The notes: generated from the sequence alone by a model not told the origin. DNA of 64,000 nt from WHSW01 sp963749365 (GCA_963749365.1 CAVVME010000003.1:372001-436000); one strand, 5' to 3'; counted from the first letter of the stretch, positions 26,438-35,474 are shown. A program made the numbers and translations.

Positions 26438-28636
26438 TTGGCCCGCAAGCGCGTTCACGAGATCGCCAAGGCCCGTGGGCTGACCAGCAAGGAGGTCCTC
26501 GCGGCCCTGAACGCCGCCGGGATCGAGGCGAAGGCGGCCGCGTCCAGCGTCGAGGAGGCCGACGCGGCCCGGGCCCTGGAGGCGGCGAACGGCGGCGGCG
26601 CGCCCGCGACCAAGGAGCCGGCCGCGACCCCGGGCCCGAAGCAGGCCGCGGCGAGCGCGCCCAAGCAGGCGGTTCGCCCGGTGAAACCGGCCGGTGACGG
26701 ATCCTCAGGCGCGACCGGCGGCGCGAAGAAGCGCCGACGGGTGGTGATCGACTCGGGCGCCTCGCGCCGCGATCAGCCCCAGGCGCCGCCGCGGCGCCCT
26801 CCGCGCAGGCGAGGCGGACGCCGACGCCGCCCGTTGCTCGAGGAGCCGCCGGCGGCACCTCAGGTCGAGGAGGAGCAGCCGCCGCTCAAGGTCCCCTCGG
26901 GGGCCACGGTGCGCGAGGTCGCGGAGATCTTCGGGGTCGGCAGCGCGGACGTGATCAAGCAGCTGATGACCCTGGGCGAGATGGCCACCCTGACCCAGTC
27001 GCTCTCCGACGAGACCGTCGAGGTGCTGGCCGGGGCGCTCGATCGCAAGGTCGAGATGGTCAGCGCCGCCGAGGAGGTCTCGGAGGCGCCGGTCTACGAC
27101 GACGATCCGGAAGACCTCGCCGACCGCCCGCCGGTGGTCACGATCATGGGCCACGTCGACCACGGCAAGACCTCGCTCCTGGACGCGATCCGCGAGACCG
27201 AGGTGGTCGCCGGCGAGGCCGGCGGGATCACCCAGCACATCGGCGCCTACCAGGTGCACCAGAACGGCAAGACGATCAGCTTCATCGACACGCCCGGCCA
27301 TGCGGCGTTCACCGCGATGCGGGCCCGCGGCGCCGACGTCACCGACATCGTCGTGGTCGTGGTCGCGGCCGACGACGGGGTGATGCCGCAGACGGTGGAG
27401 GCGATCGATCACGCGAAGGCCGCCGAGGTCCCGATCATGGTCGCGATCAACAAGATCGACCTTCCCGACGCCAACCCGGACAGGGTCAAGGGCGAGCTCG
27501 CCACCCAGGGCCTCAACCCCGAGGACTGGGGCGGCGAGACGATCTTCGTCAATGTCTCGGCGAAGACGAAGGAGAACCTCGACGAGCTGCTCGAGAACAT
27601 CATCCTGCTCGCCGAGGTCGAGGAGCTGCAGGCGAACCCCGACGCGCCCGCCTCGGGCACGGTGATCGAGTCGCATCTCGATCCCGGCCGGGGGCCGGTG
27701 GCCACGGTGCTCGTCCAGCGCGGGACGCTGAACGTCGGCGACTCGCTGGCGGCGGGCGCCCAGTGGGGCAAGGTGCGCGCGATGCAGGATCACACCGGCG
27801 CCCGCCTCGACCACGCCCGTCCCGGCGACCCGGTCGAGGTGCTCGGCTTCGAGGGCGTCTGCGAGGCCGGCGAGCGCGTCGAGGTGGTCGAGAACGATCG
27901 CCGCGCCCGCCAGCTCGCCCAGGAGCGCGCGCAGCGGCTCAAGTCCGAGCAGCTCGCCCGCCGCCAGGCGCGCAGGCTGAGCCTCGACGAGGTCTTCGCG
28001 AAGGCGAAGGAGGGCGAGATCAACGAGCTCAACATCGTCCTCAAGGCCGATGTCTCCGGGTCACTCGAGGCGCTTCAGGACGAGATCGCGAAGCTGCCCC
28101 AGGACGAGATCGTCGTCAACGTGATCCGCGCCGGCGCCGGCGGGATCAACGAGTCCGACGTGATGCTGGCCGCGGCCTCGGACGCCGTGATCATCGGCTT
28201 CAACGTCCGTCCGCTGCTCGACGCGAAGCGCGCGGGCGAGCGCGAGGGGGTCGAGATCCGCACCTACTCGGTGATCTACAAGGTGACCGAGGACCTGCGG
28301 GCCGCGATGGAGGGCATGCTCGTGCCGGAGGAGGTCGAGCAGACGCTCGGGCAGGCCGAGGTGCTGGAGCTGTTCAAGGCCTCGAGGATCGGCACGATCG
28401 CCGGCTGCTCGGTCACCGACGGCAAGATCAGCCGCGGGGGCGAGGTCCGCCTGGTCCGCGACGGCACCGTCGTCTGGACCGGCAGGATCGGCTCCCTGCG
28501 ACGGTTCAAGGACGACGTCCCCGAGGTCGACGCCGGGCTCGAATGCGGCGTCGTGCTCGAGGGCTTCCAGGACGTCAAGGTGGGTGACGTGCTCGAGGTG
28601 TTCGAAACGCGCCAGGTGGAGAAGACGCTGGAATAG
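26438..28636 (+). CDS. infB: Translation initiation factor IF-2
   Basis: GTPase that brings initiator tRNA to the 30S subunit, 732 residues. Features are the N-terminal RKRVHEIAKARGLTSKEVLAAL module, an Ala/Pro/Arg-rich linker with a very basic stretch near residues 110-130, and the second IF2_N module (PSGATVREVAEIFGVG). Then come the G domain with GHVDHGKTSLLDAI, DTPGH and NKID, and domains II-IV including GSLEALQDEI and the C-terminal SLRRFKDDVPEV. TTG at 26438 starts one base after the nusA stop. Confidence 0.95.
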   Translation: MARKRVHEIAKARGLTSKEVLAALNAAGIEAKAAASSVEEADAARALEAANGGGAPATKEPAATPGPKQAAASAPKQAVRPVKPAGDGSSGATGGAKKRRRVVIDSGASRRDQPQAPPRRPPRRRGGRRRRPLLEEPPAAPQVEEEQPPLKVPSGATVREVAEIFGVGSADVIKQLMTLGEMATLTQSLSDETVEVLAGALDRKVEMVSAAEEVSEAPVYDDDPEDLADRPPVVTIMGHVDHGKTSLLDAIRETEVVAGEAGGITQHIGAYQVHQNGKTISFIDTPGHAAFTAMRARGADVTDIVVVVVAADDGVMPQTVEAIDHAKAAEVPIMVAINKIDLPDANPDRVKGELATQGLNPEDWGGETIFVNVSAKTKENLDELLENIILLAEVEELQANPDAPASGTVIESHLDPGRGPVATVLVQRGTLNVGDSLAAGAQWGKVRAMQDHTGARLDHARPGDPVEVLGFEGVCEAGERVEVVENDRRARQLAQERAQRLKSEQLARRQARRLSLDEVFAKAKEGEINELNIVLKADVSGSLEALQDEIAKLPQDEIVVNVIRAGAGGINESDVMLAAASDAVIIGFNVRPLLDAKRAGEREGVEIRTYSVIYKVTEDLRAAMEGMLVPEEVEQTLGQAEVLELFKASRIGTIAGCSVTDGKISRGGEVRLVRDGTVVWTGRIGSLRRFKDDVPEVDAGLECGVVLEGFQDVKVGDVLEVFETRQVEKTLE

Positions 28637-28648
28637 GCGCTCGCCGGC

Positions 28649-28948
28649 GTGACCACCTACCTCTGCGTGCTCGAGCTGCGGCTCGACCTGCGCCACTCCG
28701 AGTCGCTGAAGGACAAGCGAAAGGTGGTCAGCTCGCTGAAGGCGCAGATCCGGCAGCGGTTCGCCGCCGCGGTCGCCGAGACGGCCGATCACGACGACAG
28801 GCGGCGGGCGACGCTGGTCGTCGCCCTGGTCGGCGGATCGGAGGTCGGCGGCCACGCCGACCGGGTCGAGCGCTTCGTCGAAGCACGCTGCCCGGACGGC
28901 TGCAGCGTTGCCCGCGACCTGCTCAGCCTCGCCGACATCCGCTCCTGA
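28649..28948 (+). CDS. ylxP: DUF503 family protein (YlxP-like)
   Basis: A 99-residue protein of the family usually found between infB and rbfA. The diagnostic start VLELRLDLRHSESLKDKRKVVSSLKAQIRQRF is present, with LVVALVGGSEVGGHADRVERFVE after it. The family has a ferredoxin-like fold and its role in ribosome or RNA metabolism is not established. GTG at 28649 lies 12 bases after the infB stop. Confidence 0.88.
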   Translation: MTTYLCVLELRLDLRHSESLKDKRKVVSSLKAQIRQRFAAAVAETADHDDRRRATLVVALVGGSEVGGHADRVERFVEARCPDGCSVARDLLSLADIRS

Positions 28949-28973
28949 ACCCCCCTGTTATGTTGGCTGAGCT

Positions 28974-29309
28974 ATGGCCGGCGATCGGATGCGGCGCATC
29001 GACGAGGTCATGCGAGAGGTGATCGGCTCGGCGATCAGCACCGAGCTCGAGGACCCGAGAATCGGATTCGTGACCGTGACCTCCGTCAAGACAAGCCCGG
29101 ACCTGCGCTCCGCGCGCGTCTACGTCAGCGTGCTCGGCGACGAGGCCGAGCGCGAGGCGACGCTCGCCGGGCTGCGCTCCTCGCACGGCATCCTGCAGGC
29201 GGCGATCGCGCGCCGGGCGCGGATCAAGTACACGCCGAGGCTGAGCTTCCACTACGACGAGGGCCCCGAGCGCGGCGTGCGGCTCGGCCGCCTGCTGGAC
29301 TCCGAGTGA
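28974..29309 (+). CDS. rbfA: Ribosome-binding factor A
   Basis: Single KH-domain factor for 16S rRNA 5'-end maturation and 30S assembly, 111 residues. RMRRIDEVMREVIGSAI, ELEDPRIGFVTVTSVKTSPDLRSARVYV and RAAIARRARIKYTPRLSFHYDEG-like segments follow the family order. ATG at 28974 follows TATGTT (28959-28964) by nine bases, so an internal leaderless promoter is likely in addition to operon readthrough. The stop overlaps nrnA. Confidence 0.93.
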   Translation: MAGDRMRRIDEVMREVIGSAISTELEDPRIGFVTVTSVKTSPDLRSARVYVSVLGDEAEREATLAGLRSSHGILQAAIARRARIKYTPRLSFHYDEGPERGVRLGRLLDSE

Positions 29310-30304
29310 CCGGCCAGGCGACCGCCACCGCCGATCTCGAGCGCGCGGTCGAGGAGCTGCGCACCGGCGAGCGGTTCCTGCTCACCACGCACGAGGGGCC
29401 GGACGGCGACGCGCTCGGATCGCTGCTCGCGATGCACCACCTGCTCGGTCAGCTGGGCAAGGACTCGGTGATGTTCCTCGCCGCGAAGGAGTTCCCGCTT
29501 CCGGTCGAGTACCGCTTCCTGCCCCTGGAGGAGGTCTTCCACGAGCCTCCGGCCGACGTCGTCGATCGAACCCTCGTCTTCCTCGACTGCGGCAACATCG
29601 ACCGGATGCCGGTCGAGTTCCTGCGCCGCGACGGCGCCCACGTGCTCAACATCGACCACCACCACGACAACACCCGTTTCGGCTCGGTCAACGTGGTCGA
29701 CGTCGAGGCCTCGTGCACGGCCGAGATCGTCTACGAGATCGCCAAGCGCCTCGGCGCCGAGGTCACGCCCGAGATCGCCTCGGCGCTCTACGTCGGCCTG
29801 ATCACCGACACCGGCAAGTTCATGTACCAGAACACCGGCCCCGCCTCGCACCGGATGGCGGCCGAGCTGATCGAGGCCGGGGTCAACGTCGACGACATCT
29901 ACCGGCGCCTCTACGAGCGGGTCCCGATCGAGAAGCTGCGCCTGATCTCACGGGCGCTGGAGAACGTCGAGCGCTTCGACGAGGGCCGGCTCGCCGTCAC
30001 CCACCTGAGCGCCGACGACTATCGCGCCACCGGCGCCGAGGAGGTGCTGAGCGAGGGGATCATCGACTTCCTCCGGGCGCTCGAGGGCACCGCCGTGGCC
30101 GCGGTGATCCGCGAGCGCTCGGATGCGAGCGCGCCGGCGCGCAAGGTGAGCCTGCGCGCGACCGACGGCAGCGTCGACGTCTCGGCGATCGCCAGGGTGC
30201 ACGGTGGGGGAGGGCACCGGCGCGCGGCGGGGTTCGGCACCGACATGGCCTACCCCGAGCTGGTCGAGTTCCTGCGTGCCGAGACAGCGGCCCAACTTCG
30301 CTGA
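29306..30304 (+). CDS. nrnA: DHH-family bifunctional oligoribonuclease/PAP phosphatase (NrnA-like)
   Basis: Degrades nano-RNAs and/or 3'-phosphoadenosine 5'-phosphate, or cyclic-di-AMP products. The 332-residue DHH/DHHA1 protein shows TTHEGPDGDALGSLLAMHHLL, VFLDCGNIDRMP, the metal motif NIDHHHDN, GLITDTGKFMYQNT and the DHHA1 motif RVHGGGGHRRAAGF. It sits between rbfA and truB, the usual nrnA location. The substrate preference cannot be read from sequence alone. Confidence 0.92.
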   Translation: MTGQATATADLERAVEELRTGERFLLTTHEGPDGDALGSLLAMHHLLGQLGKDSVMFLAAKEFPLPVEYRFLPLEEVFHEPPADVVDRTLVFLDCGNIDRMPVEFLRRDGAHVLNIDHHHDNTRFGSVNVVDVEASCTAEIVYEIAKRLGAEVTPEIASALYVGLITDTGKFMYQNTGPASHRMAAELIEAGVNVDDIYRRLYERVPIEKLRLISRALENVERFDEGRLAVTHLSADDYRATGAEEVLSEGIIDFLRALEGTAVAAVIRERSDASAPARKVSLRATDGSVDVSAIARVHGGGGHRRAAGFGTDMAYPELVEFLRAETAAQLR

Positions 30305-30929
30305 GACCGGGGCCGTCCTCCTGGTCGACAAGCCGGCCGGGATCAGCTCTCACGACGTCGTCGCCCGGGCCCGCCGCCGCTTCGACGCCAAGACCGGACA
30401 CGCCGGGACCCTGGACCCGTTCGCAACCGGGCTCCTGATCGTGCTCCTCGGCCGCCCGGCGACCCGGGAGCAGGCGCGGTTCATGGCTTTGCCGAAGACC
30501 TACCGTGCGACGGCCCGCTTCGGCGCCGTTTCGACCACCGGCGACCCGGAGGGCGAGATCACCGAGACCGGCACCACGGCGCCGGCCGAGCTCGCGCTCC
30601 CGGTCGGCGAGCTGCGCCAGCGACCGCCGGCCTACTCGGCGGTCAAGGTCGGTGGCGAGCGGGCCTACCGGCGGGCGCGACGGGGCGAGTCGGTCGAGCT
30701 GCCCGAGCGGACGGTCACCGTGCATCGGTTCGAGTGCCTCGGGCGCGACGGTGATCGCGCCGAGCTCGAGATCGAGTGCTCGGCCGGGACCTACGTCCGC
30801 AGCCTGGTGGCCGACCTCGGAGACGCCTACACCGAGCGGCTGCGGCGGCTCGGGGTCGGCCCGTTCAGCGTCGAGGAAGCCGACGAGGAGCGTCCGCTGG
30901 CGCTGACCGAGGCGCTTCACCGGATCTAG
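30276..30929 (+). CDS. truB: tRNA pseudouridine-55 synthase, compact form
   Basis: Makes pseudouridine 55 in the T loop of tRNAs. It has LLVDKPAGISSHDVVARARR, the catalytic block GHAGTLDPFATGLL (Asp), KTYRATARFG, RQRPPAYSAVKVGGERAYRRAR and GTYVRSLVADLG. From GTG 30276 the protein is 217 residues against about 300 in most bacteria: the thumb insertion before RQRPPAYSA is short and the C-terminal PUA domain is reduced or absent. It overlaps nrnA by 29 bases. Confidence 0.9.
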   Translation: MPRQRPNFAETGAVLLVDKPAGISSHDVVARARRRFDAKTGHAGTLDPFATGLLIVLLGRPATREQARFMALPKTYRATARFGAVSTTGDPEGEITETGTTAPAELALPVGELRQRPPAYSAVKVGGERAYRRARRGESVELPERTVTVHRFECLGRDGDRAELEIECSAGTYVRSLVADLGDAYTERLRRLGVGPFSVEEADEERPLALTEALHRI

Positions 30930-30951
30930 TCGCATCTAGAGTCTGGCCGCG

Positions 30952-31842
30952 ATGAGCATCCAAGTCAGCTCGCTCCCCGACGCCGAACCGCGCCCGCGAG
31001 CGCTCGCGATCGGGACCTTCGACGGTGTCCACGTCGGCCACCGGCAGGTGATCGAGGGGGCCGACACCGTGCTCACCTTCGAGCCGCACCCACTGAGGGT
31101 GATCCATCCCGAGGCGGCGCCGAAGCTGATCATGCCGTTCGCGATCAAGCGCGACGTGATCGAGGGCCTCGAGGTGAGGGAGATGGTCGTGATCGGGTTC
31201 GGCTCGGAGTTCGCCGAGATCGAGCCGCAGGAATTCTGCTCCCGGGTCCTGGTCGAGACCCTGGGCGCCGAGAGGGTGGCGGTGGGCGAGAACTTCCGCT
31301 TCGGCAAGCGGGCCCGGGGAGACGCGGGGATGCTCGAGGCCCAGCCCGAGTTCGAGACGCGGGTCGTGCCCCTGATCGAGGTCGACGGCGAGACCGTCTC
31401 CTCGACCAGGATCCGGGCGCAGATCGCCGCCGGCGACGTCGAGGGGGCGATGCGCTGCCTCGGCGCGCCCTTCCTGCTCGAGGGCGAGGTCGTCTCCGGT
31501 GACAGGCGCGGGCGCACGCTCGGCTACCCGACCGCGAACCTGATCCCCGACGACGAGCTCGTCTGCCCCGGCCACGGCGTCTACGCGGCGTTCGCGAACG
31601 GCCATCCGGCCGCGGTCAGCATCGGGGTCAGGCCGACCTTCGAGACCGGCCGCGGGGTGCTGATCGAGACCTATCTGATCGACCGCGACCTCGACCTCTA
31701 CGGAAGATCGCTGCGGATCGCGTTCATCGCGCGACTGCGCGGCGAGAGGCGATTCGCCGACACCGAGTCGCTGGTCGCCCAGATGGGCGACGACGTCGAG
31801 CGCGCGCGCCAGGTCTGCGCCGCCTTCACACCGCCTCGCTAA
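30952..31842 (+). CDS. ribF: Bifunctional riboflavin kinase / FAD synthetase
   Basis: Converts riboflavin to FMN and FAD. The 296-residue protein has an N-terminal nucleotidyltransferase (AIGTFDGVHVGHRQVI, LTFEPHPL, VAVGENFRFGKRARGD, SSTRIRAQIAAGDVEGA) and a C-terminal riboflavin kinase (GRTLGYPTANLIP, GVYAAFANG, SIGVRPTFE, RLRGERRF). The stretch between GHRQVI and TFEPHPL is about 15-20 residues shorter than usual. ATG at 30952 follows TAGAGT by nine bases (leaderless spacing). Confidence 0.93.
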   Translation: MSIQVSSLPDAEPRPRALAIGTFDGVHVGHRQVIEGADTVLTFEPHPLRVIHPEAAPKLIMPFAIKRDVIEGLEVREMVVIGFGSEFAEIEPQEFCSRVLVETLGAERVAVGENFRFGKRARGDAGMLEAQPEFETRVVPLIEVDGETVSSTRIRAQIAAGDVEGAMRCLGAPFLLEGEVVSGDRRGRTLGYPTANLIPDDELVCPGHGVYAAFANGHPAAVSIGVRPTFETGRGVLIETYLIDRDLDLYGRSLRIAFIARLRGERRFADTESLVAQMGDDVERARQVCAAFTPPR

Positions 31843-31856
31843 CCTGCCCTGGTCCC

Positions 31857-32126
31857 ATGAGCTTGACCAAGGAGAAGAAGCAGGAGCTGATCGACAAGTA
31901 CGGTCGCTCCGACGCCGACACCGGGTCCGCCGAGGTCCAGGTCGCGCTGCTGACCGAGCGGATCAACGAGCTCACCGAGCACCTGCGCTCCCACAGCAAG
32001 GATCACCACTCGCGTCGCGGCCTGCTGATGCTGGTCGGCAAGCGGCGCCGGCTTCTGCGCTACCTCGAGCGCTCCGACCTCGAGCGCTATCGCGCTCTGG
32101 TCGCCGACCTCGGCCTGCGCCGCTAG
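31857..32126 (+). CDS. rpsO: 30S ribosomal protein S15
   Basis: An 89-residue S15 that binds 16S rRNA and organises the platform. MSLTKEKKQELIDKYGRSDAD, TGSAEVQVALLTERINELTEHL, KDHHSRRGLLMLVGKRRRLLRYL and the C-terminal YRALVADLGLRR are standard. TAACCT ends eleven bases before the ATG. It lies upstream of pnp as in most bacteria, but two thiol-redox genes intervene. Confidence 0.97.
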   Translation: MSLTKEKKQELIDKYGRSDADTGSAEVQVALLTERINELTEHLRSHSKDHHSRRGLLMLVGKRRRLLRYLERSDLERYRALVADLGLRR

Positions 32127-32134
32127 CAGGGGCG

Positions 32135-32608
32135 ATGATCGAGCCGGGCGCACCGGCACCGGAGTTCAAACTCCCCAACCACCGCGGCGAGCAGGTCAGC
32201 CTGGGCGACTTCCGCGACCGCAAGGTCGTCCTCTGCTTCTACCCCAACGACTTCAGCCCGGTCTGCTCGGATCAGCTCTCCGTCTACCAGGGGGTGCTGC
32301 CCCAGATCACCGCCGCGGGCGCCGAGCTGGTCGGGATCTCGACCGACGGGAGCTGGTGCCACAACGCGTTTCGCAAGCACCTGGGGCTGGAGATGACGCT
32401 GCTGGCCGACTTCCACCCCAAGGGCGAGGTCTCGCGCGCCTATGGCGCCTACCTCGAGGACTGGGGGACCACGAACCGCTCCCTGGTGCTGATCGACGCC
32501 GAGGGGATCGTGCGCTGGGTGCATGCCGAGCAGACGCCGCTGACGATCCCGGGCGCGAACCTGATCTTCGACGCGCTCGAGGCGCTCGACTCGCGACCCG
32601 ATGCATGA
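32135..32608 (+). CDS. Peroxiredoxin (AhpC/TSA, AhpE/BCP-like)
   Basis: Thiol peroxidase of 157 residues. The peroxidatic Cys lies in CFYPNDFSPVCSDQLSVYQ and the family Arg/Trp region follows. There is no resolving Cys five residues later, so it is not a classical BCP; a second Cys appears in STDGSWCHNAF. Recycling therefore probably uses an external thiol such as mycothiol or the DsbA-like neighbour. Start eight bases after rpsO; it overlaps the next gene by eight bases. Confidence 0.87.
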   Translation: MIEPGAPAPEFKLPNHRGEQVSLGDFRDRKVVLCFYPNDFSPVCSDQLSVYQGVLPQITAAGAELVGISTDGSWCHNAFRKHLGLEMTLLADFHPKGEVSRAYGAYLEDWGTTNRSLVLIDAEGIVRWVHAEQTPLTIPGANLIFDALEALDSRPDA

Positions 32609-33101
32609 GCTGACCAGCTCCGCGGTGCCTGCGATCGGACGCGCCGACCACGTCCGCGGGGACGGTCCGGAGGCGATCGTCTATCTCGATCTCGCCTGCC
32701 CGCAGTGCGCGACCGCGTGGCTGGGGATCCGCGACCTCCGGCTGCGGCTCTGCGTGCGCCACTTCCCGCTCGCCGCCAAGCGACCGCGCTCGCTGGCGCT
32801 GCACGCCGCGGCCGAGGCCACCGCGCTCCAGCGCCCGGACGCGTTCTGGACGATCGTCGACTCGATCTACTCCGATCAAGGGCGAATCGACGATCCGCAC
32901 CTGTGGGAGCGGGCGCGACTGCTCGACCTCGACCTCGAGCGCTTCGACGCCGACCGCCGCTCCGGCACCGTCGCCGACCGCGTCCGACACGACTTCGAGA
33001 CCGGGATCCGGGCGGGGGTGACGGTGACCCCGACCGCGTTTGCGGCCGGACGCCGGGTCGACGGCGAGATCGCCGTCGCGCTCGCGGAGCTCGCGGCCTG
33101 A
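32601..33101 (+). CDS. DsbA-like thioredoxin-fold oxidoreductase
   Basis: A 166-residue DsbA-family domain with redox motif CPQC in IVYLDLACPQCATAWLGI, an RHFPL block and the long helical insert (ALHAAAEATALQRPDAFWTIVDSIY), ending GVTVTPTAFAAGRRV with the conserved cis-Pro. No signal peptide is apparent, so it may act in the cytoplasm. It overlaps the peroxiredoxin, which suggests the pair works together as a peroxide-detoxifying couple. The partner reductase is not in the window. Confidence 0.8.
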   Translation: MHELTSSAVPAIGRADHVRGDGPEAIVYLDLACPQCATAWLGIRDLRLRLCVRHFPLAAKRPRSLALHAAAEATALQRPDAFWTIVDSIYSDQGRIDDPHLWERARLLDLDLERFDADRRSGTVADRVRHDFETGIRAGVTVTPTAFAAGRRVDGEIAVALAELAA

Positions 33102-33126
33102 ACCGGCTCGGCGAGCCGGCTCTCGC

Positions 33127-33206
33127 TAACATCGCCCGGGTTAGAGAACGAGAGTTCTGTGAAAAGTTGGCCGTCAACCGGACGGTCGAAAGGAAAAAGC
33201 GAATAC
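33127..33206 (+). promoter_or_regulatory. pnp leader with -10 element and GAGA tetraloop hairpin
   Basis: TAACAT (33127-33132) is a likely -10. The roughly 70-base leader carries a small hairpin AGAAC-GAGA-GTTCT (33145-33158) and an AGGA ribosome site (33191-33194). In several bacteria pnp controls its own leader; here that is only a suggestion. Confidence 0.45.
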
Positions 33207-35474
33207 ATGAGCATGTTTGATCTGACCCGCGTCTCGGCCGAGATCGGTGGCAAGGAGATCTCCTTCGAGACCGGAAAGCTCGCCCGCCAGGCGAGCGGAG
33301 CCGTCGTCGTGCGCTCCGGGGACACGATGGTCCTCTGCACCGCGACGATGGGCAACCTTCGTGACGTCGACTTCCTCCCGCTGACCGTCGACGTCGAGGA
33401 GAAGCACTATGCCGCGGGCAAGGTCCCGGGCTCGTTCTTCCGCCGCGAGGCGCGCGCCGGCGAGAAGGCGACGCTGACCGCGCGGATGATCGACCGGCCC
33501 GTCCGCCCCCTGTTCCCCAAGGGCTGGCACTTCGAGACTCAGCTCGTCTGCCAGCCGCTCTCGGTCGACCACGTCCATCCCTACGACATCCTGGCGATGA
33601 ACGGCGCCTCGGCGGCGCTGGCGATCTCGCCGGTGCCGGTGGCCAAGTACGTCGGCGCCGTCCGGATCGGCAAGCTCGACGGCGACTTCGTCGTCAACCC
33701 CGATGAGGAGTCGCTCGAGGAGCTCGAGATGGACCTGATCGTCTCCGGCTCGGACGAGGCGATCCTGATGGTCGAGTGCGGCGCCGACGGCATCAGCGAG
33801 GCCGAGGTGCTGGACGCGCTCGACATCGCGCACAGCGAGATCAAGAACCTGGTCGCGGCGATGGAGGACCTGCGCAGCAAGGCCGGCAAGGACAAGGTCG
33901 AGGTGGCCGAGCCGACCGTCGACGGGGCGATCCTGGAGCAGATCCGGAGCTCGTTCGGCGCCAAGCTCGACCAGGCGACCCAGATCCCCGAGAAGCTGGC
34001 GCGCCAGGATGCGATCGACGCGGTCGGCGAGGAGGCCGTCACCGCCCTGGCTCCGGAGACCGGCGACGACGAGGACGACACGGTGCGCGCCGCCGCGGTC
34101 AAGGCGGCCTACTCGGCGCTCGAGAAGGAGACGATCCGACACCGGATCGCGGTCGAGAAGAAGCGGCCCGACGGCCGCGCCCAGGACGAGATCCGTCCAA
34201 TCGAGACCGAGGTCGACGTCGCGCCCAGGGTGCACGGCTCGGCGCTGTTCACGCGCGGTGAGACGCAGATCCTCTCCAGCGTCGCGCTCGGCACGACGCG
34301 GATGGACATGAAGGTCGACAACCTCGGGCTGCAGGAGACGAAGCGCTTCTGGCACCACTACAACTTCCCGCCCTTCTCGGTCGGGGAGGCCGGGTTCATG
34401 CGCGGCCCGAAGCGCCGCGACATTGGCCACGGAGCGCTCGCCGAGCGGGCGCTGACGCCGACGATCCCGGACGAGGAGGACTTCCCCTACGTGGTCCGGG
34501 TCGTCTCCGACACGCTGGAGTCGAACGGCTCCTCCTCGATGGGCTCGGTGTGCGCATCCTCGATGGCGCTGCAGGCAGCCGGCGTGCCCGTCTCGACCCC
34601 GGTTGCGGGAGTCGCGATGGGGCTGATCAAGGAGGGCGACGACTACATCGTGCTCACCGACATCGCCGGCGTCGAAGACCACCTCGGCGACATGGACTTC
34701 AAGGTCGCCGGTTCCGAGGACGGGATCACCGCCCTGCAGATGGACATCAAGATCACCGGGGTCACATTCGAGATCCTCACCGACGCGCTCGAGCAGGCGC
34801 GCAAGGGGAGGCTGTTCATCCTCGAGAAGATGGCCGAGGCGATCGACGGCCCGCGCGAGGAGCTGTCCGAGTACGCGCCCGCGATCCGGACGATCAAGAT
34901 CGACCCGGAGAAGATCGGCGCGGTGATCGGCAAGGGTGGCGAGACGATCCGCGGCATGCAGGAGGAGTTCGAGGCCGAGATCGACATCGACGACGACGGC
35001 AGCGTGCGCGTCTACGCGCCCAGCGGCTCGCTGGTCGAGGCATGCATCGACCGGATCGAGACGATGACCCGGGAGGCCGAGGTCGGCGACCGGTTCAAGG
35101 GCAAGGTGGTCAAGACGACCACCTTCGGCGCCTTCATCGAGCTGACCAAGGGCACCGACGGCCTGCTGCACATCTCGAACGTCAAGCCCGGCGAGCGGGT
35201 GAGCGCGGTCGAGGACGTGCTCTCCTCCGGCGACGAGCTCGATGTCGTCGTGGCCGAGGTCGACCCCGAGCGCGGACGGATCGGACTGCGGCTCGCCGAC
35301 GACCCGGTGGTCGCCGACAAGAGCCCGGAGGAGCTCGCCAAGATGGGCACCGGCGACCCGACGATGGGCGGCGGACGCGGCGGACGCGGTGGCCGCGACG
35401 GCGGCGGACGCGGTGGCCGCGATCGCGAGCGGCTCGACAATGGTGGGCGGCGCGGAGGTCGCGACAGGCGGTGA
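33207..35474 (+). CDS. pnp: Polyribonucleotide nucleotidyltransferase (PNPase)
   Basis: Phosphorolytic 3'-5' exoribonuclease of the RNA decay machinery, 755 residues from ATG 33207. Two RNase PH domains (GDTMVLCTATMG, RMIDRPVRPLFPKGW; RGETQILSSVALGTTRMD, GSVCASSMALQAAGVP), a KH domain (KIGAVIGKGGETIRGMQEE) and an S1 domain (VGDRFKGKVVKTTTFGAFIEL) are all present. The last 30 or so residues form an RGG-rich tail (GGRGGRGGRDGGGRGGRDR). It may be read from its own promoter. GTGA overlap with the next gene. Confidence 0.96.
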   Translation: MSMFDLTRVSAEIGGKEISFETGKLARQASGAVVVRSGDTMVLCTATMGNLRDVDFLPLTVDVEEKHYAAGKVPGSFFRREARAGEKATLTARMIDRPVRPLFPKGWHFETQLVCQPLSVDHVHPYDILAMNGASAALAISPVPVAKYVGAVRIGKLDGDFVVNPDEESLEELEMDLIVSGSDEAILMVECGADGISEAEVLDALDIAHSEIKNLVAAMEDLRSKAGKDKVEVAEPTVDGAILEQIRSSFGAKLDQATQIPEKLARQDAIDAVGEEAVTALAPETGDDEDDTVRAAAVKAAYSALEKETIRHRIAVEKKRPDGRAQDEIRPIETEVDVAPRVHGSALFTRGETQILSSVALGTTRMDMKVDNLGLQETKRFWHHYNFPPFSVGEAGFMRGPKRRDIGHGALAERALTPTIPDEEDFPYVVRVVSDTLESNGSSSMGSVCASSMALQAAGVPVSTPVAGVAMGLIKEGDDYIVLTDIAGVEDHLGDMDFKVAGSEDGITALQMDIKITGVTFEILTDALEQARKGRLFILEKMAEAIDGPREELSEYAPAIRTIKIDPEKIGAVIGKGGETIRGMQEEFEAEIDIDDDGSVRVYAPSGSLVEACIDRIETMTREAEVGDRFKGKVVKTTTFGAFIELTKGTDGLLHISNVKPGERVSAVEDVLSSGDELDVVVAEVDPERGRIGLRLADDPVVADKSPEELAKMGTGDPTMGGGRGGRGGRDGGGRGGRDRERLDNGGRRGGRDRR

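Noticed and set aside
33174..35171. A 665-codon open frame on the minus strand opposite pnp
   Set aside because: Mirror of the PNPase codons; no recognisable domains and no start context.
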